From Actinomycetospora endophytica (lineage in GTDB: Bacteria > Actinomycetota > Actinomycetes > Mycobacteriales > Pseudonocardiaceae), in NCBI RefSeq assembly GCF_021026375.1, contig NZ_JAJNDB010000007.1:186001-250000 (forward strand): 64,000 nt of DNA, read 5' to 3'. The notes under the pieces were generated by a model, which saw nothing but the letters and a program-made list of their open reading frames with translations, made no database searches and was not told the DNA's origin. The first letter of the stretch is position 1. Every line of letters begins with the position of its first letter. This document shows, piece after piece, positions 34,720 through 44,187 of this stretch. Position numbers and translations under genes: made by a program.

Positions 34720-35442
34720 TCAGGCCCGCATCCGGTCGCGCAGGTCACGCATTCCGCGAGCTGCCGCCTGGCGCACGGCGTCGGCGACCGCGGCGTACTC
34801 GTCGCGGTCCGCGCCCGGTTGCCCGGCGGGCGACGCGCCCGGAGCGAGGGTCGGGGCCGGTTCCGGGGCGGGCTGCGGCGCGAGGGCCTCCGCGTTCCGG
34901 CGCGCCTCGTCCCACGTGGCCACCGCGCGGTCGACCGCCGCGGTGAACTGCTCCCGGTGGTGGGGGTCCGCGGGCTCGGTCGGCGTCGCGAGGCCCTGGG
35001 CCACGGCGAGCGCCTCGACGAAGCGGCCGGTCGCGGGCACCGAGACGTCCACGAGCGCCGGGCGGGCCGCGACCTCCCGCGGGTCGGACTCGACGCCGGC
35101 GTACTCACGCTGCAGCGCGGCGAACCGGTCCCGGGCGAGTGTCCAGCGGGCCGAGCCGTGGGCGGCGAGCCGCCCCGCGCGGCCGTCGGGATGACCCACG
35201 ACGACCGAACGCACCCGACGCACCCCGCGGCGCGTGACCATCACCGTCGCGACGCCGGCGGCGATCACGGCGGCGACGAGGTCGACGACCGCGGCGAGCA
35301 GCGCGGCCCCGAGGCCGTCCATCGTCCCCTCGGCGACCCACACGCCGAGGAACACGACCGGGGAGAGCACCGTGAGCAGGACCGCGAGCCCGTAGAGCCA
35401 GGGCACGGCGGTGCGCCGCAGGGGTGTGGTGCGGTCGGTCAT
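34720..35442 (-). CDS. Hypothetical membrane protein with two transmembrane helices
   Basis: Protein of 240 residues. It begins MTDRTTPLRR, has two N-terminal transmembrane helices (about 14-36 and 44-68), and then a soluble domain with ARWTLARDRFAALQREYAGVESDP. A Pro-rich stretch (about 190-210) and a charged C-terminus DAVRQAAARGMRDLRDRMRA follow. GAGGAGG lies 10 bp before the ATG. It diverges from pyc. I do not recognise the family. Confidence 0.75.
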   Translation of the reverse strand: MTDRTTPLRRTAVPWLYGLAVLLTVLSPVVFLGVWVAEGTMDGLGAALLAAVVDLVAAVIAAGVATVMVTRRGVRRVRSVVVGHPDGRAGRLAAHGSARWTLARDRFAALQREYAGVESDPREVAARPALVDVSVPATGRFVEALAVAQGLATPTEPADPHHREQFTAAVDRAVATWDEARRNAEALAPQPAPEPAPTLAPGASPAGQPGADRDEYAAVADAVRQAAARGMRDLRDRMRA

Positions 35443-35634
35443 CGCTGCTGGACCTCCTCGGCGCGAGTGTCCACTCCTTGGTACCGGAACCCTCGCGTGC
35501 GTGTCGGGCACTCCGGATACCGTGCGCCTGCTCCGCGGCACGTCACCCCCGTCCGGAGAGGTGCCGCCCGGGCGGTGGCAGGGCAGGGTGGGCCCGACGT
35601 CGCAGCAGGCCGGTCGGAGTGGGAGGAAGTGTCG

Positions 35635-38600
35635 ATGTTCCGCAAGGTGCTGGTGGCCAACCGGGGCGAGATCGCGATCCGGGGCTTCCGCGCCGCCTAC
35701 GAGCTCGGGGCCGGCACCGTGGCGGTGTTCCCGGTCGAGGACCGGAACTCCGAGCACCGGCTCAAGGCCGACGAGGCCTACCAGATCGGTGAGCAGGGCC
35801 ATCCGGTCCGGGCGTACCTCTCGGTCGAGGAGATGATCGCGGCCGCCCGGAAGGCCGGGGCCGACGCGATCTACCCCGGCTACGGCTTCCTCTCCGAGAA
35901 CCCCGACCTGGCCGACGCCTGCGACGCGGCCGGCATCACCTTCATCGGCCCGCCGTCGCGGGTGCTCGCGATGGCGGGCAACAAGCACCGGGCGGTCGCG
36001 GCGGCGCGCGAGGCCGGGGTGCCGGTGCTCGACTCCTCCGACCCGTCCGACGACATCGACACCCTCCTTGCGGCCTCGGAGGAGATGACGTTCCCGCTGT
36101 TCGTCAAGGCGGTCGCGGGCGGCGGCGGGCGCGGCATGCGGCTGGTGCGCGAGCCCGACGGCCTGCGCGACGCGCTGTCGGCCGCGATGAACGAGGCCTC
36201 GTCGGCGTTCGGCGACGCGACGGTCATCCTCGAGCAGGCGGTGATCGACCCGCGGCACATCGAGGTGCAGATCCTCGCGGACGCCGAGGGGAACGTGATG
36301 CACCTGTTCGAGCGGGACTGCTCGGTGCAGCGTCGTCACCAGAAGGTCGTCGAGATCGCGCCGGCGCCGCACCTGTCGGCCGAGCTGCGGGAGCGGATCT
36401 GCGCGGACGCCGTCAAGTTCGCGACGAAGATCGGCTACGTCAACGCGGGCACCGTCGAGTTCCTGCTCGACGCCGACGGCAACCACCACTTCATCGAGAT
36501 GAACCCGCGCATCCAGGTGGAGCACACGGTCACCGAGGAGGTCGCCGACGTCGACCTCGTCGGCGCCCAGCTGCGCATCGCCTCGGGGGAGACGCTGGCC
36601 GACCTGGGCCTCTCGCAGGACTCGGTGGCCCTGCACGGCTTCGCGCTGCAGTGCCGCATCACCACCGAGGACCCGGCCAACGAGTTCCGCCCCGACATCG
36701 GGATGATCTCGGCCTACCGCTCGGCGTCGGGCTCGGGTGTCCGGCTCGACGGCGGGACCGCGTACGCCGGGGCTCAGATCAGCGCCCACTTCGACTCCCT
36801 GCTGGTCAAGGTCACCTGCCGCGGCCGGGACTTCACGACGGCGGTGCGGCGCGCCCGCCGCGCGCTGGCGGAGTTCCGGGTGCGCGGCGTCTCGACGAAC
36901 ATCCCGTTCCTGATGGCCCTGCTCGACGAGCCGGATTTCCGGGAGGGCCGGGTGACGACGAGCTTCATCGCCGAGCACCCGGAGCTGCTCTCCGCCCGCG
37001 CCCCCGCCGACCGCGGCACCCGGCTGATGGCCTACCTCGCCGACGTCACCGTGAACCGGCCGAACGGCGCCCCGCCCGTGCTGGCGGACCCGCGGGAGAA
37101 GCTGCCGCGCGGGGTGGACCTGCAGGCCGAGCCGCCCGCGGGGTCGCGGCAGCGGCTGGGCGAGCTCGGGCCCGAGGGGTTCGCGTCGTGGCTGCGGCAG
37201 CGCAGCGAGGTCGGGGTCACCGACACGACGTTCCGGGACGCCCACCAGTCGCTGCTGGCCACCCGGGTGCGCACCCGCGACCTGCTCGAGATCGCGCCGC
37301 ACGTGGCGCGGACGACCCCCGAGATGCTCTCGCTGGAGTGCTGGGGCGGGGCGACCTACGACGTGGCGCTGCGGTTCCTGGCCGAGGACCCGTGGGAGCG
37401 GCTGGCCCGGCTGCGCGAAGCGGTCCCGAACCTGTGCCTGCAGATGCTGCTGCGCGGGCGCAACACCGTCGGCTACACCCCGTACCCGACCGAGGTGACC
37501 GACGCCTTCGTCGCGGAGGCGGCCCGCGTCGGGATCGACATCTTCCGGATCTTCGACGCGCTCAACGACGTCTCCCAGATGCGGCCGGCGATCGAGGCGG
37601 TGCGCCAGTCCGGCGGGGCGATCGCGGAGGTCGCGCTCTGCTACACGGGCGACCTGACGGACCCGGCCGAGGACCTCTACACCCTCGACTACTACCTGCG
37701 CCTGGCCGAGCAGATCGTCGACGCGGGCGCGCACGTGCTCGCGATCAAGGACATGGCCGGGCTGCTGCGGCCGCCGGCCGCCCGCCGTCTGGTGGGGGCA
37801 CTCCGCGAGCGCTTCGACCTGCCGGTGCACCTGCACACCCACGACACCGCGGGCGGGCAGCTCGCGACGCTCACCGCGGCGATCGACGCCGGGGTGGACG
37901 CGGTCGACGCCGCCGTGGCCTCGATGGCCGGGACCACCTCGCAGCCGCCGCTCTCGGCGCTCGTCGCCGCGACCGACCACACCGACCGGCCGACCGGGCT
38001 GGACCTGGACGCGGTCAACGCCCTGGAGCCGTACTGGGAGCTCGTCCGCAAGGTCTACGCCCCGTTCGAGGCCGGCCTGACGAGCCCCACCGGGCGGGTC
38101 TACACCCACGAGATCCCCGGCGGACAACTGTCCAACCTGCGCGCGCAGGCCGTCGCGCTCGGCCTGGGCGACCGGTTCGAGCAGATCGAGGACGCCTACG
38201 CGGCCGCCGACCGGATGCTCGGGCACCTGGTGAAGGTCACGCCGTCGTCGAAGGTGGTCGGCGACCTCGCGCTGCACTTCGTCGGCGCCGGGGTCGACCC
38301 GGCCGACTTCGAGGCCGAGCCGTCCAAGTTCGACATCCCGGACTCGGTGATCGGGTTCCTGCGCGGCGAGCTCGGTGACCCGCCCGGTGGCTGGCCGGAA
38401 CCGCTGCGCTCCCGCGCGCTGGAAGGGCGGACCGAGCGCCCCGGGCTCGCGGAGCTGTCCGACGAGGACCGCAAGGGCCTGGAGTCCGACCGCGCGGCCA
38501 CGCTGAACGAGCTGCTCTTCCCCGGCCCGACCAAGGACTTCCGCGAGCACCGCACGTCGTACGGCGACACCTCGGTGCTGCGCAGCCAGGAGTTCTTCTA

Positions 38601-39018
38601 CGGCCTGCGCTCCGAGCTGGAGTACGCCGTCGACCTCGAACCGGGGGTTCAGCTGCTGATCGAGCTCGAGGCGATCTCGGAGCCCGACGAGCGCGGCCTG
38701 CGCACCGTGCTCATGTCGCTCAACGGCCAGCTGCGGCCGCTGCAGGTGCGCGACCGCGCCGTCGACACCGACGTCAAGGCCGCCGAGAAGGCCGACCGGT
38801 CCGACGAGAGCCACGTGGCCGCGCCGTTCGCCGGCGTCGTGACCCTCCAGGTCGCCGAGGGCGACCAGGTCTCCTCGGGTGCCACGGTCGCGACGATCGA
38901 GGCCATGAAGATGGAGGCCTCGATCACCGCGCCGAAGGGCGGCACCGTCGAGCGGCTGGCGATCGGGAACGTGCAGCAGGTCGAGGGTGGCGACCTGGTC
39001 GTCGTGCTCGGCCAGTGA
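35635..39018 (+). CDS. pyc: Pyruvate carboxylase
   Basis: Single-chain biotin enzyme of 1127 residues making oxaloacetate from pyruvate, bicarbonate and ATP. Domain order: biotin carboxylase (about 1-450; VANRGEIAIR, ATP-grasp AVAGGGGRGMRLV), carboxyltransferase (about 520-800; VTDTTFRDAHQSLLATR, metal-ligand HLHTHD), and a biotinyl domain with Lys1092 in EAMKMEA. Full family length. GGGAGGA 7 bp upstream supports ATG 35635. Its stop overlaps rsmD (GTGA). Confidence 0.98.
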   Translation: MFRKVLVANRGEIAIRGFRAAYELGAGTVAVFPVEDRNSEHRLKADEAYQIGEQGHPVRAYLSVEEMIAAARKAGADAIYPGYGFLSENPDLADACDAAGITFIGPPSRVLAMAGNKHRAVAAAREAGVPVLDSSDPSDDIDTLLAASEEMTFPLFVKAVAGGGGRGMRLVREPDGLRDALSAAMNEASSAFGDATVILEQAVIDPRHIEVQILADAEGNVMHLFERDCSVQRRHQKVVEIAPAPHLSAELRERICADAVKFATKIGYVNAGTVEFLLDADGNHHFIEMNPRIQVEHTVTEEVADVDLVGAQLRIASGETLADLGLSQDSVALHGFALQCRITTEDPANEFRPDIGMISAYRSASGSGVRLDGGTAYAGAQISAHFDSLLVKVTCRGRDFTTAVRRARRALAEFRVRGVSTNIPFLMALLDEPDFREGRVTTSFIAEHPELLSARAPADRGTRLMAYLADVTVNRPNGAPPVLADPREKLPRGVDLQAEPPAGSRQRLGELGPEGFASWLRQRSEVGVTDTTFRDAHQSLLATRVRTRDLLEIAPHVARTTPEMLSLECWGGATYDVALRFLAEDPWERLARLREAVPNLCLQMLLRGRNTVGYTPYPTEVTDAFVAEAARVGIDIFRIFDALNDVSQMRPAIEAVRQSGGAIAEVALCYTGDLTDPAEDLYTLDYYLRLAEQIVDAGAHVLAIKDMAGLLRPPAARRLVGALRERFDLPVHLHTHDTAGGQLATLTAAIDAGVDAVDAAVASMAGTTSQPPLSALVAATDHTDRPTGLDLDAVNALEPYWELVRKVYAPFEAGLTSPTGRVYTHEIPGGQLSNLRAQAVALGLGDRFEQIEDAYAAADRMLGHLVKVTPSSKVVGDLALHFVGAGVDPADFEAEPSKFDIPDSVIGFLRGELGDPPGGWPEPLRSRALEGRTERPGLAELSDEDRKGLESDRAATLNELLFPGPTKDFREHRTSYGDTSVLRSQEFFYGLRSELEYAVDLEPGVQLLIELEAISEPDERGLRTVLMSLNGQLRPLQVRDRAVDTDVKAAEKADRSDESHVAAPFAGVVTLQVAEGDQVSSGATVATIEAMKMEASITAPKGGTVERLAIGNVQQVEGGDLVVVLGQ

Positions 39019-39557
39019 GCCGCATCGTCGCGGGCACCGCGGGCGGGCAGCGGATCGCGGTGCCGCCGACCGGGGTCCGGCCGACGTCGGACAAGGTCCG
39101 CGAGGCGCTGTTCTCGTTGCTGGAGTCGCGCGGGCTGCTCGAGGACGCGATCGTGCTCGACCTCTACGCGGGCTCGGGCGCCGTCGGGCTCGAGGCGCTC
39201 AGCCGGGGAGCGCTGACCGTGACGCTGGTGGAGCGCGACCCGCGGGCGTGCGGGGTGATCCAGCAGAACGCGCAGTCGACGAACCTGCGCGGGGCGATGA
39301 TCCGCCGGGCCGCCGTCGCGACGTTCCTCAAGCGGGCCACCGACACCGTCGACCTGGTCTTCGTCGACCCGCCGTACGCCGACACCGAGGACGAGGTCGA
39401 CTCCGTGCTCGCCGCCCTCCCGGCGTGGCTCTCGGGCGGCGCGCTGGTCGTCGTCGAACGGGACTCGCGGTCGCGCACGCCCGCCTGGCCGGAAGCGCTG
39501 ACCGCCGAGGAGCCGCGGGTCTACGGGGAGACGACGCTGCACCTGGCGTCGTCGTGA
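39015..39557 (+). CDS. rsmD: 16S rRNA (guanine-966-N2)-methyltransferase
   Basis: SAM-dependent rRNA methyltransferase of 180 residues. The RsmD N-terminus MSRIVAGTAGGQRIAVPPTGVRPTSDKVREALFSLLE is present in blocks 1-37, with the SAM motif LDLYAGSGAVGLEALSRGA and the catalytic FVDPPYAD. The GTG start overlaps the pyc stop by 4 bp. Placement pyc-rsmD-coaD is conserved in actinobacteria, though two extra genes lie before coaD here. Confidence 0.95.
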   Translation: MSRIVAGTAGGQRIAVPPTGVRPTSDKVREALFSLLESRGLLEDAIVLDLYAGSGAVGLEALSRGALTVTLVERDPRACGVIQQNAQSTNLRGAMIRRAAVATFLKRATDTVDLVFVDPPYADTEDEVDSVLAALPAWLSGGALVVVERDSRSRTPAWPEALTAEEPRVYGETTLHLASS

Positions 39558-39571
39558 TCCATGATCGGCGC

Positions 39572-40441
39572 GTGACCGACCTGGCGACGGCGATCGACGG
39601 CTGGGCCCCGGAGCCCGTCACGACGACGGGGACGACGTCGGCGTGGAGCGTCGCCGCGGTCTCGGGTCTGTTCGATCTGGACCCGGTCGCGCGCGAGGGG
39701 GAGCCGCTGCCGCCGATGTGGCACTGGTTCGGGTTCCTCGACCACCCGCGCCAGGACCAGCTCGGCGACGACGGGCACCTCGACGCCGGGCACTTCCTCC
39801 CGCCCATGGAGCAGCGGCGTCGCATGATGGCCGGCGGGCGGCTGCGGATCCGCACGCCGATGCTGGTCGGGGAGACGTTGACGCGGCGGTCGTCGCTGGT
39901 GAGTGCCCAGGTCAAGCACGGGCGCAGCGGCGAGATGCTGCTGGTGACGGTGCGCGACGAGTACCGGCGCGAGGGTTCCGACGAGCCGGTGGTGACCGAC
40001 GAGGCCGACATCGTCTACCGCTCGCAGGCGCCGGGACAGGCGCGGGGGATCGGGTTCGACTCGCCGTCGGACGAGCCGCCGGCCACCTCGGCCGAGGCAG
40101 TGGAGCTCACCCCGGACGCCACGCTGCTCTTCCGGTTCTCGGCGCTGACCTACAACACCCACCGCATCCACTACGACGAGCCCTACGTCACGGCCGTCGA
40201 GGGCTACCCCGGCCTCGTCGTGCACGGCCCGCTGCTCGCGCTGATGCTGCTGGAGATCCCGCGCCGGAGCCGCCCGGCCCGCGCCGTCACCGGCTTCGAC
40301 TACAGACTCTCGCGGCCCGCGTTCGTCGGGACGCGGCTCGTCGCCGACCACCGGGACGCTCCCGGCGACGACGAGCTCGCCGTCGCCTCCGGCGTGCCGG
40401 GCACGGCGCCCTCGGTGTCCGGGACGATCACGCTGGGCTGA
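39572..40441 (+). CDS. Hotdog-fold hydratase/dehydratase (mesaconyl-C4-CoA hydratase/HTD2-like)
   Basis: Double-hotdog protein of 289 residues. The N-terminal half has LPPMWHWFGFLDHPRQDQLGDDG and GGRLRIRTPMLVGETLTRRS, and the C-terminal half has RFSALTYNTHRIHYDEPYVTAVEGYPGLVVHGPLLALMLLE, the MaoC-like hydratase region. It probably hydrates or dehydrates a branched or unsaturated acyl-CoA; the substrate is unknown. The start is GTG 39572, or GTG 39554, which overlaps the rsmD stop. It appears inserted between rsmD and coaD. Confidence 0.82.
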   Translation: MTDLATAIDGWAPEPVTTTGTTSAWSVAAVSGLFDLDPVAREGEPLPPMWHWFGFLDHPRQDQLGDDGHLDAGHFLPPMEQRRRMMAGGRLRIRTPMLVGETLTRRSSLVSAQVKHGRSGEMLLVTVRDEYRREGSDEPVVTDEADIVYRSQAPGQARGIGFDSPSDEPPATSAEAVELTPDATLLFRFSALTYNTHRIHYDEPYVTAVEGYPGLVVHGPLLALMLLEIPRRSRPARAVTGFDYRLSRPAFVGTRLVADHRDAPGDDELAVASGVPGTAPSVSGTITLG

Positions 40442-40454
40442 TCGTCCCGGCCGG

Positions 40455-41129
40455 TCAGAACGGCCGGATCGCCTCGAGGAGGGGCCCGGCGCCGTCGACC
40501 ACGACGTCGTGGAGCCGTCGCCGGCGCCACACGCCGGGCGTCACCGCGGAGTGCACCTCGACGACCCCGTGGACGCCGGTGCCGCGGTGGGTCTCGCGGT
40601 AGCCGCAGCGCTCGCTGACCCGGCGGGAGGCGGCGTTGCCCTCGGCGGCGGCGGTCACCGCCCGCACGGCGCCGAGGTGGGCGAACGCGAGCTCCAGCAG
40701 CATCAGCCGGACCCGTCGACCCAGACCGCGGCCCTGCTCGGCGCGCGCCAGCCAGGACGACGTGCGCACCGTGCCGGCGGGGTCGTCGTGCTCGTGGGCG
40801 AGGATCACCAGCCCGAGGGCGCGTCCGCCCTCCAGCACCGCGAGCGGCGCCCGCCAGCGCGGGGCCGTCGGCGCCTCGCGCAGCCCCCAGGTGTACTCGA
40901 GGAAGCGCCGCGCGGCGGCGTCCCCGGTCTCCTCCGGCCAGCCCAGCAGCTCGTGCTCCCGGCCGGGCTCCACCACGCCGCCCGGCTCGCCGACGATCGC
41001 GGCGAGCTCGAGCAGCTCGACGTCGGTGGGGCCGGCGAGGACGAGGCCCGCGTGGGCCACGCGCACGCCGAACTGCGGGTAGAGCGCCGCGAGGTCGTCG
41101 CGCAGCAGGCCGGGGTCCACGGGGACCAT
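40455..41129 (-). CDS. GNAT-family N-acetyltransferase
   Basis: Acetyltransferase of 224 residues. Motif A is SSWLARAEQGRGLGRRVRLMLLELAF (about residues 128-153; Q-G-R-G-L-G core), followed by AAAEGNAASRRVSERCGYRETHRGT, where the G-N-x-x-S-R and GY elements are typical of this group. The N-terminus resembles acetyltransferases acting on small molecules or mycothiol-type substrates, but no substrate can be assigned. It diverges from coaD. Confidence 0.85.
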   Translation of the reverse strand: MVPVDPGLLRDDLAALYPQFGVRVAHAGLVLAGPTDVELLELAAIVGEPGGVVEPGREHELLGWPEETGDAAARRFLEYTWGLREAPTAPRWRAPLAVLEGGRALGLVILAHEHDDPAGTVRTSSWLARAEQGRGLGRRVRLMLLELAFAHLGAVRAVTAAAEGNAASRRVSERCGYRETHRGTGVHGVVEVHSAVTPGVWRRRRLHDVVVDGAGPLLEAIRPF

Positions 41130-41162
41130 CGTGGCCCGTGACTATCCGGTCCGGGGATCCGG

Positions 41163-41168
41163 CATGAT
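41163..41168 (+). promoter_or_regulatory. -10 element of a leaderless coaD promoter
   Basis: CATGAT lies 8 bp before the coaD ATG and no ribosome-binding site is present, so transcription probably begins at the start codon. Inferred from spacing. Confidence 0.4.
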
Positions 41169-41176
41169 CACGCGAC

Positions 41177-41653
41177 ATGAAGGCGGTCTGCCCCGGCTCG
41201 TTCGACCCCGTGACCCTGGGGCACGTCGACGTGGTGCGGCGCGCGGCCGCCATGTTCGACGAGGTCGTCGTGGCGGTGGCCGTCAACCCGAACAAGCAGG
41301 GGACGTTCAGCGTCGACGAGCGCCGCGAGCTGATCGCGGGCGCGGTCGGTGACCTTCCGAACGTCAGCACCGCCGCGTTCACCGGCCTGCTCGTCGACTG
41401 GTGCCGTGAGCAGGGGGTCGGCGTCATCGCCAAGGGCCTGCGCTCGGACACCGACTACGCCTACGAGCTGCCGATGGCGCAGATGAACCGGCACCTGACC
41501 GGCGTCGACACCGTGTTCCTGACCGCGGACCCGGCGCACACGTTCGTGTCGAGCTCCCTGGTGAAGGAGGTCGCGCGCGGGGGCGGGGACGTCTCGGCGT
41601 TCCTGACTCCCGGGGTGCTCGAGGCGCTGACGAGGCGGCTCGCGGAGGGCTGA
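41177..41653 (+). CDS. coaD: Pantetheine-phosphate adenylyltransferase
   Basis: Fourth step of coenzyme A synthesis, adenylating 4'-phosphopantetheine. The 158-residue protein starts MKAVCPGSFDPVTLGHVDVV, with TLGH as the nucleotidyltransferase T/HxGH motif, and has AKGLRSDTDYAYELPMAQMN and the SSS-x-V-K-E phosphate loop. Standard length. The mRNA is probably leaderless. Divergent from a GNAT gene. Confidence 0.97.
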   Translation: MKAVCPGSFDPVTLGHVDVVRRAAAMFDEVVVAVAVNPNKQGTFSVDERRELIAGAVGDLPNVSTAAFTGLLVDWCREQGVGVIAKGLRSDTDYAYELPMAQMNRHLTGVDTVFLTADPAHTFVSSSLVKEVARGGGDVSAFLTPGVLEALTRRLAEG

Positions 41654-41747
41654 CCGCGCGGGACACGCCCGGACCGGCCGAATGCGCCGTCCGGTCCCGA
41701 CCGCGCCGCACACTGGCCCAGCCGTCGCGACGCGGGAGGTGGCCGAG

Positions 41748-42488
41748 GTGTACCGGGTGTTCGAGGCGCTCGACGAGTTGGTGACCATCTGCGAGGAGGC
41801 TCGCGGGGTCCCCATGACGACGAGCTGCGTCGTGCCCCGGGGCGACGTCCTGGAGCTGCTCGACGACATCCGGGAGGCGATTCCCGGGGAGCTCGACGAC
41901 GCGCAGGACGTGCTCGATCACCGCGACCAGCTGGTGAACGACGCGACCGAGGAGGCCGAGAAGGCCCGCACCGAGGCGCAGACCGAGTCGGACCGCATCC
42001 TCGCCGAGGCCCGTGAGCAGGCCCAGCAGATGATCGCGGAGGCCGAGCACGAGGCGGAGCGCGTGGTGTCCCGCGGCCGTCGCGAGTACGCCGACCTCAC
42101 CGACCGCGCCGCCGCCGAGTCGGACCGCATGGCCGAGGCCGGACGGCAGAGCTACGACCGCGCGGTCGCCGACGGGCGCGCCGAGCAGCAGCGTCTGGTC
42201 TCCGAGCACGAGGTCACGCTCGCGGCGCGGGACGAGGCCGGCCGCATCGTCGACAGGGCCGCCGACGAGGCGCACCGTGCCCGCACCGACTGCGACTCCT
42301 ACGTCGACAACGCCCTCGCCGAGTTCACCGAGACGCTCGAGTCGGTGCTCGACACCGTCGGGCGGCACCGTCACCAGCTGCGCAACGGCCAGCAGGGCAC
42401 GGGCTCGCACGACGACCGCGCCGACCGCGGTGATCGCGGCGACCGGCACGACGACGGGGCCCGCTGGCCCGATCGCGCCAGCGCCTGA
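41748..42488 (+). CDS. sepIVA: DivIVA-like septation factor SepIVA
   Basis: Coiled-coil protein of 246 residues. It begins MYRVFEALDELVTICEEARGVPMTTSCVVPRGDVLELLDDIREAIPGELDDAQ in blocks 1-52, the signature of mycobacterial SepIVA (Rv2927c), and continues with a long heptad-rich coiled coil (about 55-200) and a charged, disordered tail. SepIVA is needed for septation and envelope assembly in mycobacteria. GGGAGGT precedes GTG 41748. The order sepIVA-DUF177-rpmF-rnc-mutM-smc is conserved. Confidence 0.9.
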   Translation: MYRVFEALDELVTICEEARGVPMTTSCVVPRGDVLELLDDIREAIPGELDDAQDVLDHRDQLVNDATEEAEKARTEAQTESDRILAEAREQAQQMIAEAEHEAERVVSRGRREYADLTDRAAAESDRMAEAGRQSYDRAVADGRAEQQRLVSEHEVTLAARDEAGRIVDRAADEAHRARTDCDSYVDNALAEFTETLESVLDTVGRHRHQLRNGQQGTGSHDDRADRGDRGDRHDDGARWPDRASA

Positions 42489-42578
42489 CGGCGTCCGGAA
42501 GCCTGGCCCGTACGCTCGGGGACGGACGTCCGCCGTCGGGAACACGTCCCGCGGCCGAGCACGTTGGAACGCGGCGAG

Positions 42579-43175
42579 ATGACTACTGACAAGACCCCGC
42601 AGAGCAGGACCCCCGTGCCCGACTCCGTGAGCCCCTGGACGATCGACGTCCTGCGGGAGCTCTCGCGGCGTCCGGGGACCATGAAGCCCTGGGTGCGCGA
42701 CGTGCCCGCCCCGGACGACTTCGGGCTCGAGACCATCGGCGTGCCCGCCGGCGAACCGATCCACCTCGACCTGCGCCTCGAGTCCGTCGTCGAGGGCGTC
42801 CTCGCGAGCGGCGCGGTGAGCGCCGACGTCGTCGGGGAGTGCTCCCGGTGCCTCGGGCCGGTGAACGACCACGTCGACGTGGACCTCACCGAGCTGTACG
42901 CCTACCCGGACTCGGTCACCGAGGAGACGACCGACTCCGAGGACGTCAGCCGGATCGTCGACGAGAAGATCGACCTCGAGCCGGCCGTGCGCGACGCCGT
43001 GCTGCTGGAGCTCCCGAACGCGCCGTTGTGCCGTGAGGACTGCCCCGGGGTGGCCTCGCCGGACGAGGAGGCATGGGCCTTCGTGCCCGCCGGGACCGAG
43101 CGTGAGAGAATCGATCCTCGCTGGGCCGCCCTCCAGGAGCGATTCGCCGGCGGCAGCAGCTCAGAGAACATGTGA
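42579..43175 (+). CDS. DUF177/YceD family protein
   Basis: Protein of 198 residues in the YceD (DUF177) family, which precedes rpmF in most bacteria and is linked to 23S rRNA or L32 accumulation. The cysteine blocks ECSRCLGPV and LCREDCPGV could bind metal. A TACGCT -10-like element lies at 42511-42516. ATG 42579 is chosen; TTG 42564 is possible. It is 31 bp from rpmF. Confidence 0.9.
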   Translation: MTTDKTPQSRTPVPDSVSPWTIDVLRELSRRPGTMKPWVRDVPAPDDFGLETIGVPAGEPIHLDLRLESVVEGVLASGAVSADVVGECSRCLGPVNDHVDVDLTELYAYPDSVTEETTDSEDVSRIVDEKIDLEPAVRDAVLLELPNAPLCREDCPGVASPDEEAWAFVPAGTERERIDPRWAALQERFAGGSSSENM

Positions 43176-43206
43176 TACAGCACGCCGATAGGGAGATCGA
43201 ACTACC

Positions 43207-43389
43207 GTGGCCGTCCCCAAGCGCCGGATGTCGCGCGCCAACACCCACGCCCGCCGCTCGCAGTGGAAGGCGTCCGTGCCGGCGCTCGTCGCGTGCCAGA
43301 ACAAGGCCTGTGGGCAGCCGAAGCCCCCGCACGTGGCCTGCCCGACCTGCGGCCAGTACGCCGGTCGCCGGGCCGTCACCCCGGCCTGA
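43207..43389 (+). CDS. rpmF: 50S ribosomal protein L32
   Basis: L32 of 60 residues, [20 protein letters not shown] at the N-terminus and a zinc ribbon CQNKAC...CPTC. It lies between DUF177 and rnc, the conserved order. The start is GTG. Confidence 0.97.
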   Translation: MAVPKRRMSRANTHARRSQWKASVPALVACQNKACGQPKPPHVACPTCGQYAGRRAVTPA

Positions 43390-43397
43390 TCGCGGCG

Positions 43398-44186
43398 GTG
43401 CCCCCGACGGCGCCCGCGCCCTCGACGGGGCGCGACGAACAGGACCCGGAGGCTCCCGGGACGGACGACGTGCGTGACGAGGACCGAGTCGAGCGGCTGA
43501 GCCGCGTGCTCGGGGTCGATGTCGACCCCGAGCTCCTGCAGCTCGCCCTCACGCACCGCTCCTATGCGTACGAGAAGGGCGGGCTGCCCACCAACGAGCG
43601 GCTCGAGTTCCTCGGCGACTCGGTGCTCGGCATCTCGGTGACCGAGCGGCTCTACCGCGAGCACCCCGACCTGCCCGAGGGCCAGTTGGCGAAGCTGCGC
43701 GCGAGCGTGGTCAACATGCACGCCCTCGCGGGGGTGGCACGCACCCTCGGCCTCGGCGAGCTCATGTACCTCGGGCGCGGCGAGGAGATGACCGGCGGCC
43801 GCGACAAGGACTCGATCCTCGGCGATGCCGTCGAGGCGATCCTCGGTGCGGTGCACCTGGAGCACGGCATCGACGTGTCGCGCGACCTGGTGCTGCGGCT
43901 GTTCGGCGACCTCATGCACGCCGCGCCCCGCCTCGGTGCCGGCCTGGACTGGAAGACCAGCCTCCAGGAGCTGACCGCGGCGACCGGCCGCGGCGTGCCC
44001 GAGTACCGGATCACCGACGAGGGCCCGGACCACGCCAAGGAGTTCACGGCGACCGCGGTGGTCGCCGCGGAGGACCTCGGCGTCGGGGTGGGCCGCACCA
44101 AGAAGGACGCCGAGCAGAAGGCGGCGCAGGCCGCGTACGAGGCGCTGCAGGGGTCGACCGACACCGAGCCCGGCTCGGGCGGCTGA
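43398..44186 (+). CDS. rnc: Ribonuclease III
   Basis: Double-strand-specific endoribonuclease of about 262 residues that processes rRNA precursors. The catalytic signature is [16 protein letters not shown] (about residues 66-81), with the second acidic site [11 protein letters not shown]. The C-terminal dsRNA-binding domain (about 185-255) ends [16 protein letters not shown]. The start is uncertain: GTG 43398 gives an acidic N-terminal extension, and GTG 43470 is also in frame. It lies 8 bp after rpmF; the stop nearly touches mutM. Confidence 0.95.
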   Translation: MPPTAPAPSTGRDEQDPEAPGTDDVRDEDRVERLSRVLGVDVDPELLQLALTHRSYAYEKGGLPTNERLEFLGDSVLGISVTERLYREHPDLPEGQLAKLRASVVNMHALAGVARTLGLGELMYLGRGEEMTGGRDKDSILGDAVEAILGAVHLEHGIDVSRDLVLRLFGDLMHAAPRLGAGLDWKTSLQELTAATGRGVPEYRITDEGPDHAKEFTATAVVAAEDLGVGVGRTKKDAEQKAAQAAYEALQGSTDTEPGSGG

Positions 44187-44187
44187 G